Origin: Euphorbia lathyris
Taxonomy: Eukaryota; Streptophyta; Magnoliopsida; Malpighiales; Euphorbiaceae
NCBI RefSeq assembly: GCF_963576675.1
Contig: NC_088916.1
Coordinates: 2,247,001 to 2,311,000, forward strand
DNA length: 64,000 bases
Reading direction: 5' to 3'
Positions within the stretch are counted from its first letter, which is position 1; each line of letters starts with the position of its first letter. A program made the position numbers and the translations under genes. The notes beneath the pieces were generated by a model that was given only the letters and a program-made list of their open reading frames with translations, did not search any database and had not been told where the DNA came from. Below are positions 34,568 through 47,996 of the stretch, in pieces.

Positions 34568-37479
34568 ATGGCTTCCGACAAAAACGAAATCCCTAAATCT
34601 GGCCAAACCTCTGGTAAACCCATTCAAGCTGACCCCGCCGGTCCTTCGAAGCAAATAGAGCGAAACATGATCAAAGTCCATAAGAAGGTCAACAATTTGG
34701 AAGTTCTGAAATGCAGATGGTTCTCTCCAGGATTCGTCACCTCTGAGAAACCGTTCTGTGACTGGATCGAGAAGAACAAATGGACTGGTCTCTTTTCTCT
34801 CTCAGGAACAACCTACCCTAGGTTAGTACGGGAATTCTATTCGAATCTATATGTTGATGAAGATGATTTCGATTATTTGGAAACCACGATCAAAGGTCAG
34901 AAAATCACAATAACCCCTGCCTATCTAGCTACCTTACTAGATTTACCAGACGAAGGAATAGAATTTAGGACAACAAAGGAGAAGGTGCCAAAAGAAAAGC
35001 TTGAGAAGATTAAGGGGTTCTGTAAACCCAAGGATCATAAAGGCGAAATACCCAGCACATGTATGGGGAAAGAACAGAAGATGGCTCACTACATGCTGAC
35101 CAACTTTATCTTCCCCAAACTCAGCTCAGCTTCATCCGCCTCTAACTTTGAGCAGTGCTTCATATGGCACATGCTGACCTACACTCCGCTCAATCTTCCC
35201 GTCTTCTTAGTTGGAGATCTTCAACGAGGTGGTAAGAAACTCCGTTTGGGCTCTCTGATCACAAAAATTCTCGAGGACAAGCAGATCGAGATGATAAATG
35301 AAACAAGTAGCTTGGGGAGTGAAATCACTGCAGTTCTGCTGGATGGATTGTTGTACAACCAACCCTTGAAAGGCTATGAAGAAGTTGGAGATACTGAGGA
35401 AAATGAAGAAGCTGAGCAACTAGAAGTTGAGCTTGAAAATGAGCCTGAAAAAGAAGTAGAGGCTCATGATGAGTCCCCTAAGATAGCTCAGCCTGAAAAG
35501 AAGAAGAAGAAGAGGAAGGCTCTTGAAACTTGCTCTAAAGACATTCACGCTGTCCCAAAGAAAGTGAGGCTGTTGTCTCAAGAAAAAGTTAAAGCTGACA
35601 AGGCTAAGGAAAAAGCTGAGTCAGCAGAGAAGAGAAAGAGGCCAGAAGGGCCTGAAGATGAAGAAGAGGAAACTCCAAAATCCCCCTTGATGAAAAGGAA
35701 GAAGGTTAATACCTTAAAGACAGTTGAAGCTGATCCCTTATATTGGGCTGTCTCTGATGGTCATGGAACTGACCTAGAAAAAGAAGCTGAGCAACAAGCT
35801 GAGAAAGAAAGGGAAACTGAAACTCATGCTGAGAAAGAAGTTCATACTGAGCAGGAAAAACCTACAAATGTTGAGCAACCTCGGGATGAGGCTGAACAGA
35901 GAGTTGAAGAAGAAGAAAGTGTTGCTGTTGAGGATCATGCTGAGCAACTTGAGAATCCATATGTAGAAAAAGAGACAGTTGCTACTGAGTCCAGTGAAGG
36001 TATTCCAGCTGACCCTTCATCCCCAAAAGCTCCGACACGACGGAGACTCAAAAAGAAGGCACAAAAGCAAATTGATCTTATGGACCACTTTCCTGTTGAA
36101 GATATTGAGACTGACCTCTCCAAAATCCAGTTCCAGTATTTCTCGAATGATGCTGAGACTGAGTCACCTCCAGCAGATCCCGTACAAAAACAAGCCTCTG
36201 TTACTCAGGACGAGGAACAAGCCAAAACCCCTAAAGATCCAATCCAAGCTGCTCAAGATGGATCAAATCCTGCTTCAACTTCACCCATTCAAGTTGAGCA
36301 GGTCAACATGCCTAACCAAACTCCACCTCCAACTCAGCAAGTTGACGACTCAGCTCCTGCAGTCAATCAAAGTCCAGGTACCAATCAAGGTACTCAATCT
36401 GGCAAAGAGCCCACTCCTCCACCACCATCAAGCTCAATACCAGCCTCTGAGTCTAATGCTGCTCAATTCACATACTTGAATGCCACTGAGTCAGGCCGTC
36501 ACATCATTGCCTCTGCTCAGTCCTTGCTTCAAGAATTGAACCCTCCTCAAGCTGATGCTGCTAGATCTTCTGACACTGAGTCCTCTCAACTACCTGAAAT
36601 CACTCAGCTTCTCAATGAACTACGAGGACTCAAGGATCTTGTCAGTATAGTAACTACAGTTCAAACTCAGCAACCAAACCAAGCCCAAATAGCAAAGCTG
36701 ACCGAGTTGGTCCTCACAATGGTGAACCATATGAACTCGCTTGAAGGCAAAATTAACCAACTATCGGAAGTCAATCCAGGGTATGCCACTTCCACTGAAC
36801 TTCAAGGATACTTTACTAAGCTGACTGCAGAACTGCCCAAATCAAGCGCACCTGACAATGCTGAGTTTGCCACCTCTGCTGAACTTCAAGAATGCTTTAC
36901 CAAGCTTCATGCTGAGCTGACAGTACGCGTGACTTAGTATCCTCCTCTTCTCAGTGTACAATTGACCAACTGAGTGAAGCAGTAAGCATACTCAATATCA
37001 ACAAGGCACAGATGGATGTTGATCCAGTTTCCAACAGTGAGCTCTTGAGTTTTTCCCAAGCCATTATGAAAGCAATGCGCATCAACAATGCCCAGCGCAT
37101 GTTTTATGATTCTGCCTTGCTAAAGCTCTACCATCAATCTTTTGGTCAGATCACCAGCTCGCTCACCTGGCTGAGCAAATCCCATGAATGCCTACTTAGC
37201 ATGATCAGCAGCTCCCTCCGGGTTCCTCGGCATGTCCAGGATGATAGTGTTCCTGTTATTGATGGTTTGGGTGAAAGCACTAAGCGGCTTCAGCGCTACT
37301 CCCATTACCTCTCCAATGCCGCTCGAAATTAAACCTTCCTTTATAAACCCGATGATGGCAAAACGGGGGAGACAAGTCAAGGAGGAACTCAGCCTGCAGG
37401 TAATGCTTCAGGAAGTAAAGACAAAGGCAAAAGAATAGCTCAAGCTGACCACCAAGCTCAGAAGAAGAAGAAAAAGTAG
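34568..37479 (+). pseudogene. D third ORF (ORF3), about 970 codons, one frameshift and one stop
   Basis: From MASDKNE the frame is open to 36937, where a one-base deletion near 36920 shifts it; the rest follows in another frame with a TAA at 37330-37332 and the natural end at 37477-37479. Residues about 45-265 form the N-terminal domain (FCDWIEKN, LVREFY, IPSTCMGKEQKM, FIWHMLT). Residues about 270-520 are rich in Glu and Lys with SKDIHAVPKKVRL, a plausible nuclear-localisation-like patch. A Pro/Gln/Ser-rich stretch follows, then two 28-residue repeats (36780-36930) and a helical end. There is no membrane segment, so it is not a classical envelope protein. Confidence 0.88.
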
Positions 37480-37928
37480 ACCTAGATATAGTCTAGTAAA
37501 TGTTTAGAACTTGCATAGAAACCTTCATGTATGTGTTTGCTTTATTTTCTTGTTTAATCTATGCCAAGTACTGTTTTCTCAATATAGTCGATAAAATTGA
37601 ACAAACAAATTAAGAAGTAAAACATACTCAGTATACATTAACACTAAAATACTTAGGTAATAAACTGAGTAACAACATACTTCTAATATTTTTGAAAGCT
37701 GACTTAAATTCAAAAAGTTCAGATCTTGAAAAATCCAACATTAAAACTAAGTCAGTATACACAAATGTCTTAAAGATAATTCAATTAAATCTTGGAAGGT
37801 TTAGAATTAAGTTAAGACAATATGTGCAACCCTTACGGGGGAGTCATTTCAAAAATATATCAATCATGGGGTAACTTATAACTGAGTTCCATAATTATGT
37901 ATTTTGCCAACATCAAAATGGGGGAGTT
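37480..37928 (+). promoter_or_regulatory. D 3' untranslated region with polypurine motifs
   Basis: CGGGGGAG lies at 37836-37843 and, inside ORF3, at 37364-37371. The motif at the LTR has only four G (TGGGGAG, 37920-37926), and the middle copy near 37868 is decayed. The rest is AT-rich. Confidence 0.75.
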
Positions 37929-39071
37929 TGTTGAAACACCTTTTCACAAGATTTTGATTTGACAAAATCATCCATGATTAAGAGGCAATTAAATTTAAAT
38001 GCTTTGATTTAGTTGTACTAATGTGTTTGTTAAATATTGAGTGCAAAAATATATATATATATAAAGTAAGACAGGGCAGAAGTCAGCATAAGCCAAAGGC
38101 TGAGTGGAACGGAACTCAGCATGAAAGGATAGAAGCTGAGTAAAGTAGAACTCAGCATCAGAAGCTTCTTTCAAAGTTGCCAAAACGAAGCTGACTAAAT
38201 TAGAAGACTCCTTCAGAATTGAATAAACAAGAACGGAGCTGACTAAGAAGGAACTCAGCATAGAAGTTGAACATTCGAAGATAACGAATGAAGCTGAGTG
38301 ACAGTTAGGACAGCATGAAAGATCCGTTCACTAAAGGACAAAGTCTGCCAATCTTCTGCACCAATAATTGAAGCCTCGAAAGCACACAGAAGACTAATTC
38401 CAAGAATCATGGGTTTGTGGATTATTGGTAAAAGACAACTGACGCAAAAAGACAAGTCTGATGCAAGAAGACAAAACCTGACGCCTGAAGAAAACAGAGG
38501 AAGGGAATAGCGGAACAGACTGAAGCTGACCAGAATCTGTCCCCCAAAAGAGCCGTTTTGGTGTTAACGGCTAAAACAATTCAAACGATCCAATCTGTAG
38601 ATTTCCTTCTATAAAAGGACAATCAAGAACCTTGGATCATTGCTCAAGTATCAAAAGAAAAATACAAGAGAGAAAATCTTGAAAGCACTCAAATACAAAA
38701 AGATCTTACACCAACTTTTCTATTCTCTGTGTAAATGATAGATTGATTGTTTTGTAATCATCTAAGGTGTTCTTTAGTTGAAAAAGAACAAGTGTGTAAT
38801 CAATAGGTATATTGAGAGTGTTGAGCTGAGTACTTGGTTGTAAGTATTCAGTGGTAGAAAATCTAAGTGCTGGGTTGTAGTACTTAGTAGGAGCTGAGTA
38901 GACGAATAGAGGATGTACTCTTGCATACTCACTGCCTTGTAAAGGGTTTGTGCTCTACCTTGAAAGAGCTCAGTATTGGATTGAAAATCCCAGGAGGAAC
39001 TGGGGACTGGACGTAGGCAGAGAGGCCGAACCAGGATAAGTCGTGCTGAGTAACTTCTAAACCTTTTCTCT

Positions 39072-39114
<43 letters not shown>

Positions 39115-39407
39115 CATGTGTTGCTTGTAAAATTTACTCAGCTTATAAATTGTCAAAACTGAAACTGAGTAAATATTGAGTGCTGAGTTGGAAGCTGACT
39201 CTTGAAGTGTCAATTCCTAACTCTCAAGTCATGCAGTCTTAGTCAGCATAAGTACTAAAACTGTCTGACTAATCATTCACCCGTGTTGACCAACACGCTG
39301 AGTTATCAAACTCTTAAAACAACATTAGGTCAGCATAATTAAAAGTGAAAAAGTTATATTAGTTCCTAACCCCCCCCCCCTTTGGAACTAATTACTAGGG
39401 ACCAACA
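37929..39407 (+). repeat. D 3' LTR (1479 bp)
   Basis: TGTTGAAACA to GGGACCAACA. TATAAAA is at 38610-38616. The (TA)n run at about 39075-39111 is about twice as long as in the 5' LTR. ATTAGTTCC (39358-39366) and GGAACTAAT (39384-39392) flank C11, against C8 in the sister LTR. Confidence 0.97.
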
Positions 39408-42046
39408 AGGCATTCATGAGATTTGCTAAGCCAGGTGAGTGAGCTGGTGAGCTGACCAAAAGATTGGTGGTACATCTTGAGCAAGGCAGAGTCATAAAAT
39501 ATGCGCTGGGCATTGTTGATGCGCATTGCCTTCATTATTGCTTGGGAAAAGCTCAAGAGTTCACTGTTGGAGACTGGATCAACATCCATCTGTGCTTTGT
39601 TGATGTTGAGTAGGCTGACTGCTTCACTTAGTTGGTCAATTGTACACTGAGAAGAGGAAGATACTAAGTCACGCGTACTGGTCAGCTCAGCGTTAAGCTT
39701 GGTAAAGCATTCTTGAAGTTCAGCAGAGGTGGCAAACTCAGCATTGCCAGGTGCGCTTGATTTGGTCAGTTCTACAGTTAACTTCGCAAAATATCCTTGA
39801 AGTTCAGAGGAAGTGGCATACCCTGGATTAACTTCTGATGGTTGTTGGATTTTGACTTCAAGCGAGTTCAGATGGTTCACCATCGTGAGAACCAATTCAG
39901 TCAACTTTGTTATTTGATCTTGCCTTGGTTACTGAGTCTGAATGGTGGTTATAACACTTACTAGATCCTTGAGTCCTCTTAGTTCATTGAGGAGCTGAGT
40001 GATTCCAGACAGTTGAGAGGACTCAGTATCAGAAGATCTAGCAGCATCAGCTTGAGGAGGGTTCAATTCTTGAAGCAAGGACTGAGCAGAGGCAATGATG
40101 CGTCAGCCTGACTCAGTGGCATTCAAGTAGGTGAATTGAGCCGCATTTGTCTCAGAGGCTGGAATTGAGCTTGATGGTGGAGGAGTTTGCTCTTTGCCAG
40201 ATTGATCACCTTGATTGGTGACTGGACTTTGATGCAGATTACCTTCAGGAGCTGAGTTGTCAACATGCTGAGTTGGAGGTGGAGTTTGGTTAGTCATATT
40301 GACCTGCTCATCCTGAGTGGGTGAAGTTGAAGCAGTATTTGTTCCTTCTTGAACAGTTGGATTTGGATCTTCAAGGCTTTTGTCTTGTTCCTCATCCTGA
40401 GTAACAGAGGCTTGTTTTTCCTTTGAGGGAGACTCAGGGTCATTTGCAAAATATGCGAACTGTAGCTCAGACATGCCAGTGAATTGTTCTGGAAGAGGAG
40501 AATCTGCAAGAAGATCAATAACTTGAGTTTTATGGGCTTTCTTCTTAAGCCGCTTGAACCTTTGTTCCTTGGGAGGAGAAGGGTCAGCATCAATGTTTTC
40601 CTCATCAGTATCAACTGTCTCCTCTACCATGGTTGGATGCTCATGCTGCTCAGCATGATCCTCAACAGCAACGTTTTCTTCTTCCTCAACTCTTTGCTCA
40701 GCATCAGCCTGAGGTTGCTCAACATCAGCAGGTTCTTCCTGCTCAGTATTAATGTCTTCCTCAATATAAGTTTCTTTCTCAGCTTCCCTTTCTACTTCAA
40801 CATTTGTTTTCTCAGCTGGTTGCTCAGTTTCTTTCTCAGCTTCCTTTTCTAGGTCAGTTCCATGACCTTTGGACGATACAACCCAATCTAGGGGATCAAC
40901 TTCAACTGTCTTTAAGGAATTAACCTTCTTCCTTTTCATCAAGGGGGATTGTGGAGTACCCTCTTCTTCATCCTCAGGCTCTTCTAGCCTCTTTCTCTTC
41001 TCTGCCGACTCAGCTTTTTCCTTAGCTTTGTCAGCTTTAACCTTTTCTTGAGACACTAGTCTCACTTTCTTTGGGACAGCATGGATGTCTTTGGAGCATG
41101 TTTCAATGGCCTTTCTCTTCTTCGTCTTCTTTTCCTTAGGTGACTCAGCAGGAACCTCCACTTCTTTCTCAGGCTCATTTTCAGGCTCAATGTCTAGCTC
41201 AGCTTCATCATCAACAACTTCTTCATATCCCTTCAACGGTTGATTGTACAACAGTCCAACCAGCAGAGCTACTGTGATCTCACTTCCCAAAGTGTCAGTT
41301 TCATTGATTGTCTCAATCTGTTTGTCCTCAATGATCTTAGTGATCAAAGAACCCAGCCTGACTTTCTTTCCACTGCGTTGAAGAGCCCCAACCAGAAAGA
41401 CGGGCATGTTGAGTGGAGTGTAGGTCAACATGTGCCATATGAAGCACTGTTCAAAATTGGAGGCAGATGAGGCTGAGTTGAGTTTGGGGAAGATGAAGTT
41501 GGTCAGCATGTAGTGAGCCATCTTCTGGTCTTGCCCCATACACGTGCTGGGTATTTCCCCTTTATGATCTTTGGGTTTGCAGAACCCCTTGATCTTGTCA
41601 AGTTTTTCCTTTGGTACTTTCTCTTTTGTTGTCCTAAATTCTATTCCTTCGTCTGGTAAATCAAGCAAAGTAGCTAGATAGGCAGGGGTTATGGTGATTT
41701 TCTGACCTTTGACTATAGTCTCCAAGTAGTCAACATCATCCTCATCAACAAGCATGTTAGAGTAAAATTCTCTGACCAGCCTGGGGTACGTTTTTCCGGC
41801 GAGTGAGAAGAGACCGGTCCATTTGTTCTTCTCGATCCAGTCGCAGAACGGTTTCTCTGAAGTGACGAAACCTGGAGAGAACCATCTACATTTCAATACT
41901 TCCAAGTTATTGACCTTTTTATGGACCTTGATCATATTCCTTTCGATTTGCCTCGAAGAACCAGCGGGGTCAGCTTGAGTGGGTTTGCCAGAGGTTTGGC
42001 CAGGCTGAGTGGTGAGGTTAGGGATTTCGTTCTTGCCGAAAGCCAT
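39408..42046 (-). pseudogene. C third ORF (ORF3), main part
   Basis: From ATG 42046 (MAFGKNE) one frame runs down to the D insertion, with TGA at 40103-40105 and TAA at 39929-39931 as the only stops. It has the N-terminal domain (FCDWIEKN, LVREFY, IPSTCMGQDQKM, FIWHMLT), the Lys/Glu-rich middle with SKDIHAVPKKVRL, a Pro/Gln-rich stretch, two 28-residue repeats (about 39680-39830) and the start of the helical end. With 27122-27427 it totals about 980 codons. Before D landed, only the two point stops broke it. Confidence 0.9.
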
Positions 42047-42591
42047 TGTTACCGAGGAAGGTTTTTAAGATTTAGGGAGAGAGGAGAATTCAATTTCAGA
42101 AGATCGTAAGCGTAAAGAGTAATGAATGGGGATCCTTCCACTACTTATAGAGTTTTGAGTCATTAATGAACTAGCCGTTTTCATCTTGGGACTTTAATCG
42201 ACAAAGATTCTGCCATTTATGACAGGTTCAGAGCATGGGTATTCATCATTACTTGCGTTTTCCTAGGTATGATCTGTTACACGTGTCATTGTTTATCGGT
42301 GCAAATGGGCATTTACTCAGTTTGCCAGAATATGAATCATTTATGATACTGAGTATTTAATTCTACGTAGATGGATTTCCTATCTCTTAGTAACTCAACA
42401 TACGTTCATCACACAACATGTACATTTACTCAGCATAAGGTGATTACTCAATATGTCTATCTACTCAGCACAGAATATTTACTCAGCATTTGTATCTACT
42501 CAGCATAGACTATTAAGCTCAATGTGCAGTAGTTACTAGATTGATATCAGCCAGCATGACAATCACTCAACATTTATTCAAATATTTAGAA
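42047..42591 (-). promoter_or_regulatory. C pol-ORF3 spacer with putative internal promoter
   Basis: On the minus strand TATAAGTA at 42142-42149 lies about 103 nt before the ORF3 ATG, and the conserved upstream block is at about 42188-42240. Spaced ACTCAGCAT words on the plus strand fill 42360-42560. Confidence 0.55.
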
Positions 42592-45500
42592 TTATTGAAG
42601 AGGATTAGACATACCGATAGCTTCCCTTAGCATGTTAAATTGTTCACGAGCCAAAGGCTTGGTGAAGATATCTACAAGCTGTTCATTTGTTGATACATAA
42701 GTCAGCTTGATCTCACCCTTTAGTACGTGATCTCTGATGAAGTGATGCCTTATGCTGACATGCTTCATCCTGCTGTGTTGAATAGGATTCTTGGATAGAT
42801 CAATGGCACTTTTGTTATCACATTTGATCTCTATTGTCTCAGTTCTTACTCCATAATCCTCAAGCTGTTGCTTTATCCATAGGACTTGAGCTACACAGCT
42901 TCCAGCAGCAACGTACTCAGCTTCAGTTGTAGACAGAGCAACTGATGACTGCTTCCTGCTGAACCAGGATACTAGACAGCTTCCAAGGAAATGGCATCCT
43001 CCTGAAGTACTCTTACGCTCTAGCTTATCCCGTCCATAGTCAGCATCAGTGTATCCTATGAGTGTGAAGTCATTTGAGGCTGGATACCATAAACCTGCAT
43101 CAACTGAGCTCTGCAAATATCTAAAAATTCTTTTTACAGCAATTAAGTGAGATTCCCTCGGGTCAGCTTGATATCTTGCACAATAACATACTGAGTACTG
43201 TATATCAGGTCTACTAGCAGTGAGATAAAGTAAGGAGCCTATCATACCTCGATAAAGTTTACTATCTATTGACTTACTTTTCTCATCTTTGCATAGGACA
43301 GTATCAGTACCCATAGGGGTTGATATGGGCTTACAATCTTCCATATCAAATTTCTTTAACATCTCCTTGGTGTACTTGGACTGACTAATGAAGATGTCGT
43401 TCTTACCTTGCTTTATCTGAAGTCCAAGGAAGAAGCTGAGTTCTCCCATCATAGACATTTCGAACTCAGTCTGCATCTATTTGCTAAACTCTTGACACAA
43501 AGATTCGTCAGTAGCACCAAATATTATGTCATCTACATAGATTTGTGCAAGTAGGGTATGTTTACCCTTTTTCTTAATGAACAAGGTTGTGTCAGCTTTT
43601 CCTCTGACATAATTCCTGGTCAGCAGGAAGTTGGTCAACCTTTCATACCAAGCTCTTGGAGCTTGCTTCAGGCCATATAAGGCCTTCTTGAGTTTATAAA
43701 CGTGGTTTGGAAATTTTGGATCTTCAAAACCCGGAGGTTGATTAACATATACCTCCTCGTTTATAAAGCCATTAAGAAATGCACTTTTAACATCCATTTG
43801 ATACAATTTAAAGTTCATGAAACTAGCATATGCACACAATATACGTATAGCTTTTAACCTAGCAACTGGTGCAAAAGTTTCACCATAATCAATGCCCTCT
43901 TGCTGACTATAGCCTTGGGCTACAAGTCGAGCTTTGTTCCTAATTACATTTCCATGCTCATCTAGTTTGTTTCTAAAAACCCACTTAGTTCCTATGGATT
44001 TTTGATTCCTAGGTTTAGGTACTAAATCCCATACCTCATTTCTCGTGAATTGGTCAAGCTCCTCTTACATGGCATTGATCCAATACTCATCATGCTCAGC
44101 ATCAGCAAAGTTCTTTGGTTCATGGACTGATACGAAAGCGACGTTGCTAAGAAACTTCCTAAGCTGATCTCTAGTCATCACTTTGTTGTTTGCATCATCA
44201 AGGATGGACTTTTCTGAATGTCCTCTTGGAATTTTTATTTCCTTGGGTAATGTTGAGTTGTTTGGAACAGGTGTTTCTACAATCTCTGCAGGGACAGATT
44301 GGTCAGCAAAGGTAATTTCAGTTTCGATTTTACCTTTGGTCAGTTCTTATACTGATGACTCAGCATGTCCATTCTGGTCAGCAGAAGCTGAGTTGGGTTC
44401 TTCCTCTGTGTGTTGAGTTGTTCTTCCTGCAGGGTCAGTTTCATCGAAATCTACATGGACTGACTCTTCTACAACCTGGGTCCTTTTATTATAAATTCTA
44501 TATGCTTTACTGTTTGTTGAGTATCCCAAAAAGATCGCTTCGTCAGCTTTGGCATCAAACTTTGCCAGATTATCCTTAGTGTTGAGTATAAAACATTTAC
44601 ACCCAAAGGCACGAAAGTATCCAATATTGGGCTTTCGTCCTTTCCAAAGTTCATAAGGGGTTTTCTTTAATATAGGTCTTACCAATGCCCTATTCAATAT
44701 ATAACATGCTGTATTGACAGCTTCTCCCCAAAAATACTTTGGAAGCCTATTTTCACTCAGCATTGTCCTAGCAATTTCTACTATTGTCCTATTTTTCCTT
44801 TCAACAACTCCATTCTGTTGAGGAGTTCTAGGGGCAGAGAAATTGTGGTCAATACTATTGGTTTCACAGAATTCATCAAACACTTGGTTTTTGAATTCTC
44901 CACCATTATCACTTGTAATGTGAGCTACTCTTAGGTTTTTGTCATTTTCAAGCTTTTTGACTAATGAAGTAAACATCTCAAATGTTTCATCTTTGCTACT
45001 AAGCAAGATGACCCAAGTATACCTAGAGAAATCATCTACAATAACTAAGGAAAATTTCTTACCTCCCATGCTGAGTGGCTGGATAGGTCCGAAAAGATCC
45101 AAATGTAGTAATTCCAATGGTCTTTTGGTTGAGACAACCTTTTTGCTATGAAATAACTTTTTAATTTGTTTACCTTGGCAAGGAGGTCCATGCTGACATG
45201 CCCAAGTCTCCTATGCCATAGCCAGAAGTTGTCCTCTTTTGACACTAAGCATATACTTTTTGAAAATTGTTTTTCCAAACTCAACATGTAAACATTTTCT
45301 ACACGAGGGGCTGTTAAAATCAAATCATTTGTTTTTCCCTCGAGTATCTGACACTTAGTATCATCAAATATAACCTTCCTTCAACTCTTGCAAAGCTGAG
45401 CTACGCTTAGAAGATTATATTTGAGACCTTTAACTAAGGAGACTGACTCAATTTTAGGGTTACCTCCGATAGTTCCTGAGCCAACTATCTTGACCTTCTT

Positions 45501-45641
45501 GTTGTCTCCAAAGCTTACACTACCTCCTTGTTTAAGCTCTAGTGTGATGAACTGAGTTTCATCACCTGTCATGTGTCTTGAGCATGCGCTGTCTATATAC
45601 CAAAGTTTTGATCTTTCCACGTATGTCAAGCTGACCTGCAT
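42592..45641 (-). pseudogene. pol: C pol, broken
   Basis: From ATG-CAG at 45641 to TAA at 42592-42594. Breaks seen: TGA at 45381, a deletion of roughly 90 bases near 45175 that removes the second half of the integrase zinc finger, TAA at 44347, a stop near 44067, and TAG at 43477-43479. The protease [10 protein letters not shown], most of the integrase core, YVDD (about 43528-43539) and RNase H with TEAEYVA are recognisable. Confidence 0.92.
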
Positions 45642-45647
45642 TTTAAA

Positions 45648-46931
45648 CTATTCGTTTTTAGGTACCCAATTCTTTTTGGGTCCTTTCTTGTTAGTGTAAA
45701 CAGGTGCAAAGTCATATTTTAACTTGTGACGACATACTTTTGTAGTATGGCCACTTTTACCACAAAAGCCACACATAGTTACCCTTTGAGGGTGATGTTG
45801 AGTGTGGTCAGCATTGTTGTGCTGAGCATGCCAGCATACCTTGGTAGTATGACCTTTCTTACCACAGAAGTCCCATTGGACAGTCTGTTTGTTATGCCAG
45901 CACACAGCTTTTGTGTGTCCTTTCTTCCCACAACAGCTATATTGAGTAAACTGTTTATGCTGACCAGTACCTGAGTACCCAGCATGGGGTTTATTCTTAG
46001 TTGAACCTTTTATTTGGTTCTGTAAAGTTGTGACATCCTTTCTAAGTTTCTTTGACTCAGTTTGAGCCTCCGTGACAAACTTATGTAAGATTTGCATGTT
46101 CGTATGTAAATCTGAGTTGTCCTGGAGGAGATATCGGAGGTCACTCAGCTTGACCTCCTCAATCTCGTCACAGCGCCTGCTGAGTGCCTTAATCCTTTTG
46201 TTACACTTATTAGTTAGTGTATATAAGTCACTCAGGGCATTTACCATTTCGTTTCAAAGCAAAAGTAAGGATGTTACCTCATTGTTGTTTTCCTCCTGCT
46301 CAGAATCTCCAGATAGGTCGGCTTGCTCAGATTGAGATTGGTCAGCTCCATCATCTGCCATGAAACATATGTTGGCTGTTTCATTTTGCTCAGCTTCAGA
46401 TGATGTTGACTCATCACTGTCACTCCACGTGGCCACCATTGCCTTTTTGCTTCCATTCTTATCTTTCTTCAGATTAGGACAGCTTGACTTAATATGCCCA
46501 GTTTGATGGCATTCATAACATGTGACAGACTTGGAGCTGTCCTTTTTGTATCTGGTGTCACTGGACTCAGCTTTATATCTGTCTCCTCTCTTGTATGGCC
46601 GCTTACTATTTCTTTCATTTCTTCTGAACAGCTTTTTCATTTTTCTAGTAAACATGGCCATTTCCTCATCATCAGTTGACTCACCTTCTGTGGAGTCAGC
46701 TTTCATCACTAGTGATTTCTGTTTCTTATCCTCAGATTTTTCTTTAGCTTCAAAGTTTTTCATGGAGATTTCATGGGTCAGCAAGGAACCGATCAGCTCA
46801 TCATATTTGTATGTGGTCAGGTCCTGAGCTTCCTCTACAGCTGTCTTCTTAGCTTGCCAGCTTTTGGGAAGATTTCGTAAGATCTTCTTCACTTGTTCTT
46901 CTTCAGTGAAATTCTTACCGAGTCTTTTAAG
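45648..46931 (-). pseudogene. gag: C gag, C-terminal part
   Basis: Between the solo LTR and the amber stop (TAG at 45648-45650) this holds the end of the capsid region, the linker, CYECHQTGHIKSSC, and the array of three more knuckles (CSCCGKKGHTKAVC is altered here to start YSCC; WDFCGKKGHTTKVC has lost its first Cys; CGFCGKSGHTTKVC is whole). A TGA at 46254-46256 interrupts it. So two of four knuckles have lost a zinc ligand. Confidence 0.9.
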
Positions 46932-47363
46932 CTCATTGTAGATACCCATTTTTGTCCGGACCAATTTTTAAGTTTTTAATAAATTTCACTCAAAATTTGA
47001 ACAATTCATGAATTATCCAGAATATATGGTATTATCTCGAAAATAATTTATTGGGGAAAAATTGTGCTATTAAGGCTAATTTGTCATATTTCGGTATAAA
47101 TTGGTAAAAATATCGAATTATATTCAAAATACGACTTAATAGAATTGAGGTATAATTTTAACCTATTATGGATTTTATTCGAGATGTGTTCCTCATATTT
47201 TGAATAAAATTGAATTTGCTTGAATCCGAGTTATAATTTATTAATTAAGGTTCAAATGTCAATCAATCGAATTAACATTTCAATGCTTATTTATTTATCG
47301 TAAACTATATTTAGAAACGTCTATAGTCTGAATTGCGAATTATGATATAACATCGTATATTAA

Positions 47364-47996
47364 GAAGGTGTTTGGTTAAGTAAAAATAGGGCATGGAATG
47401 GGAAAGGGAATAAATAATTCCCTTTCTTAATATTTGATTAATCAATATGTAATAGGTAATGGGATTCACATTACCCACTATATTGGAATCAACCATTCCC
47501 CTCCTTATTCTAAGGAATCAAATTGATTCCACCCTTTATGTTATTTTTTTCTCTCCCACGTTTTTCTGATTTATTTCTACACATTTATTTGTTTTTTTTT
47601 TCATTAAAATTGTCAAATACATTGTTTTCAATTGCCAAACTTAATTTTCGTGCAGAAAAAAAACATAGTGGATAAACATAGCAATTTTAAAATATAATAT
47701 AATAGATAATTCATAATTCAACATATAAAATATATTAGATAATTACATAGCAGTTTTAAAATCATTTGAAATCTTTGATATTTATGTTATTATTATTAAA
47801 CCTTATTATGATTATTATTAACTTGTGTATTGATTCCGATTCCAAACATTTAGTGAACCAAACAGATTCAAATGGATTCTGATTCCGATTCCATATTAAA
47901 CCAAACATAATAAATAAATTGTGTTTCCGATTACGATTCCATTGCATTCCGATTCCGTGTTCGATTCCGATTCCGTAGTTTTAACCAAACGCCCCC
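47364..47996. mobile_element. PIF/Harbinger-like MITE (633 bp)
   Basis: Imperfect terminal inverted repeats GAAGGTGTTTGGTTAA and, on the other strand at the right end, GGGGGCGTTTGGTTAA, flanked by TAA (47361-47363 and 47997-47999). G-rich tips with GTTTGGTTAA and a 3-bp TAA duplication fit Tourist-type non-autonomous PIF/Harbinger elements. The inside is AT-rich with repeated GATTCCGATTCC and codes for nothing. Confidence 0.8.

Larger units (their letters stand above)
27428..39407 (+). mobile_element. Copia element D, complete plus-strand SIRE-type element (12.0 kb)
   Basis: It is flanked by AGGCA at 27423-27427 and 39408-39412 and inserted into ORF3 of C. LTRs are 1460 bp (27428-28887) and 1479 bp (37929-39407); by eye they differ at about 20 substitutions plus (TA)n and C-run lengths. 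It belongs to the C subfamily. Gag, pol and ORF3 each have at least one nonsense codon or frameshift, so it would need help to move. Confidence 0.97.

Noticed and set aside
34568..37479. ORF3 as a classical envelope gene
   Set aside because: No signal peptide, no hydrophobic membrane-spanning segment and no cleavage-like site is visible; the sequence is highly charged and Pro/Gln-rich.
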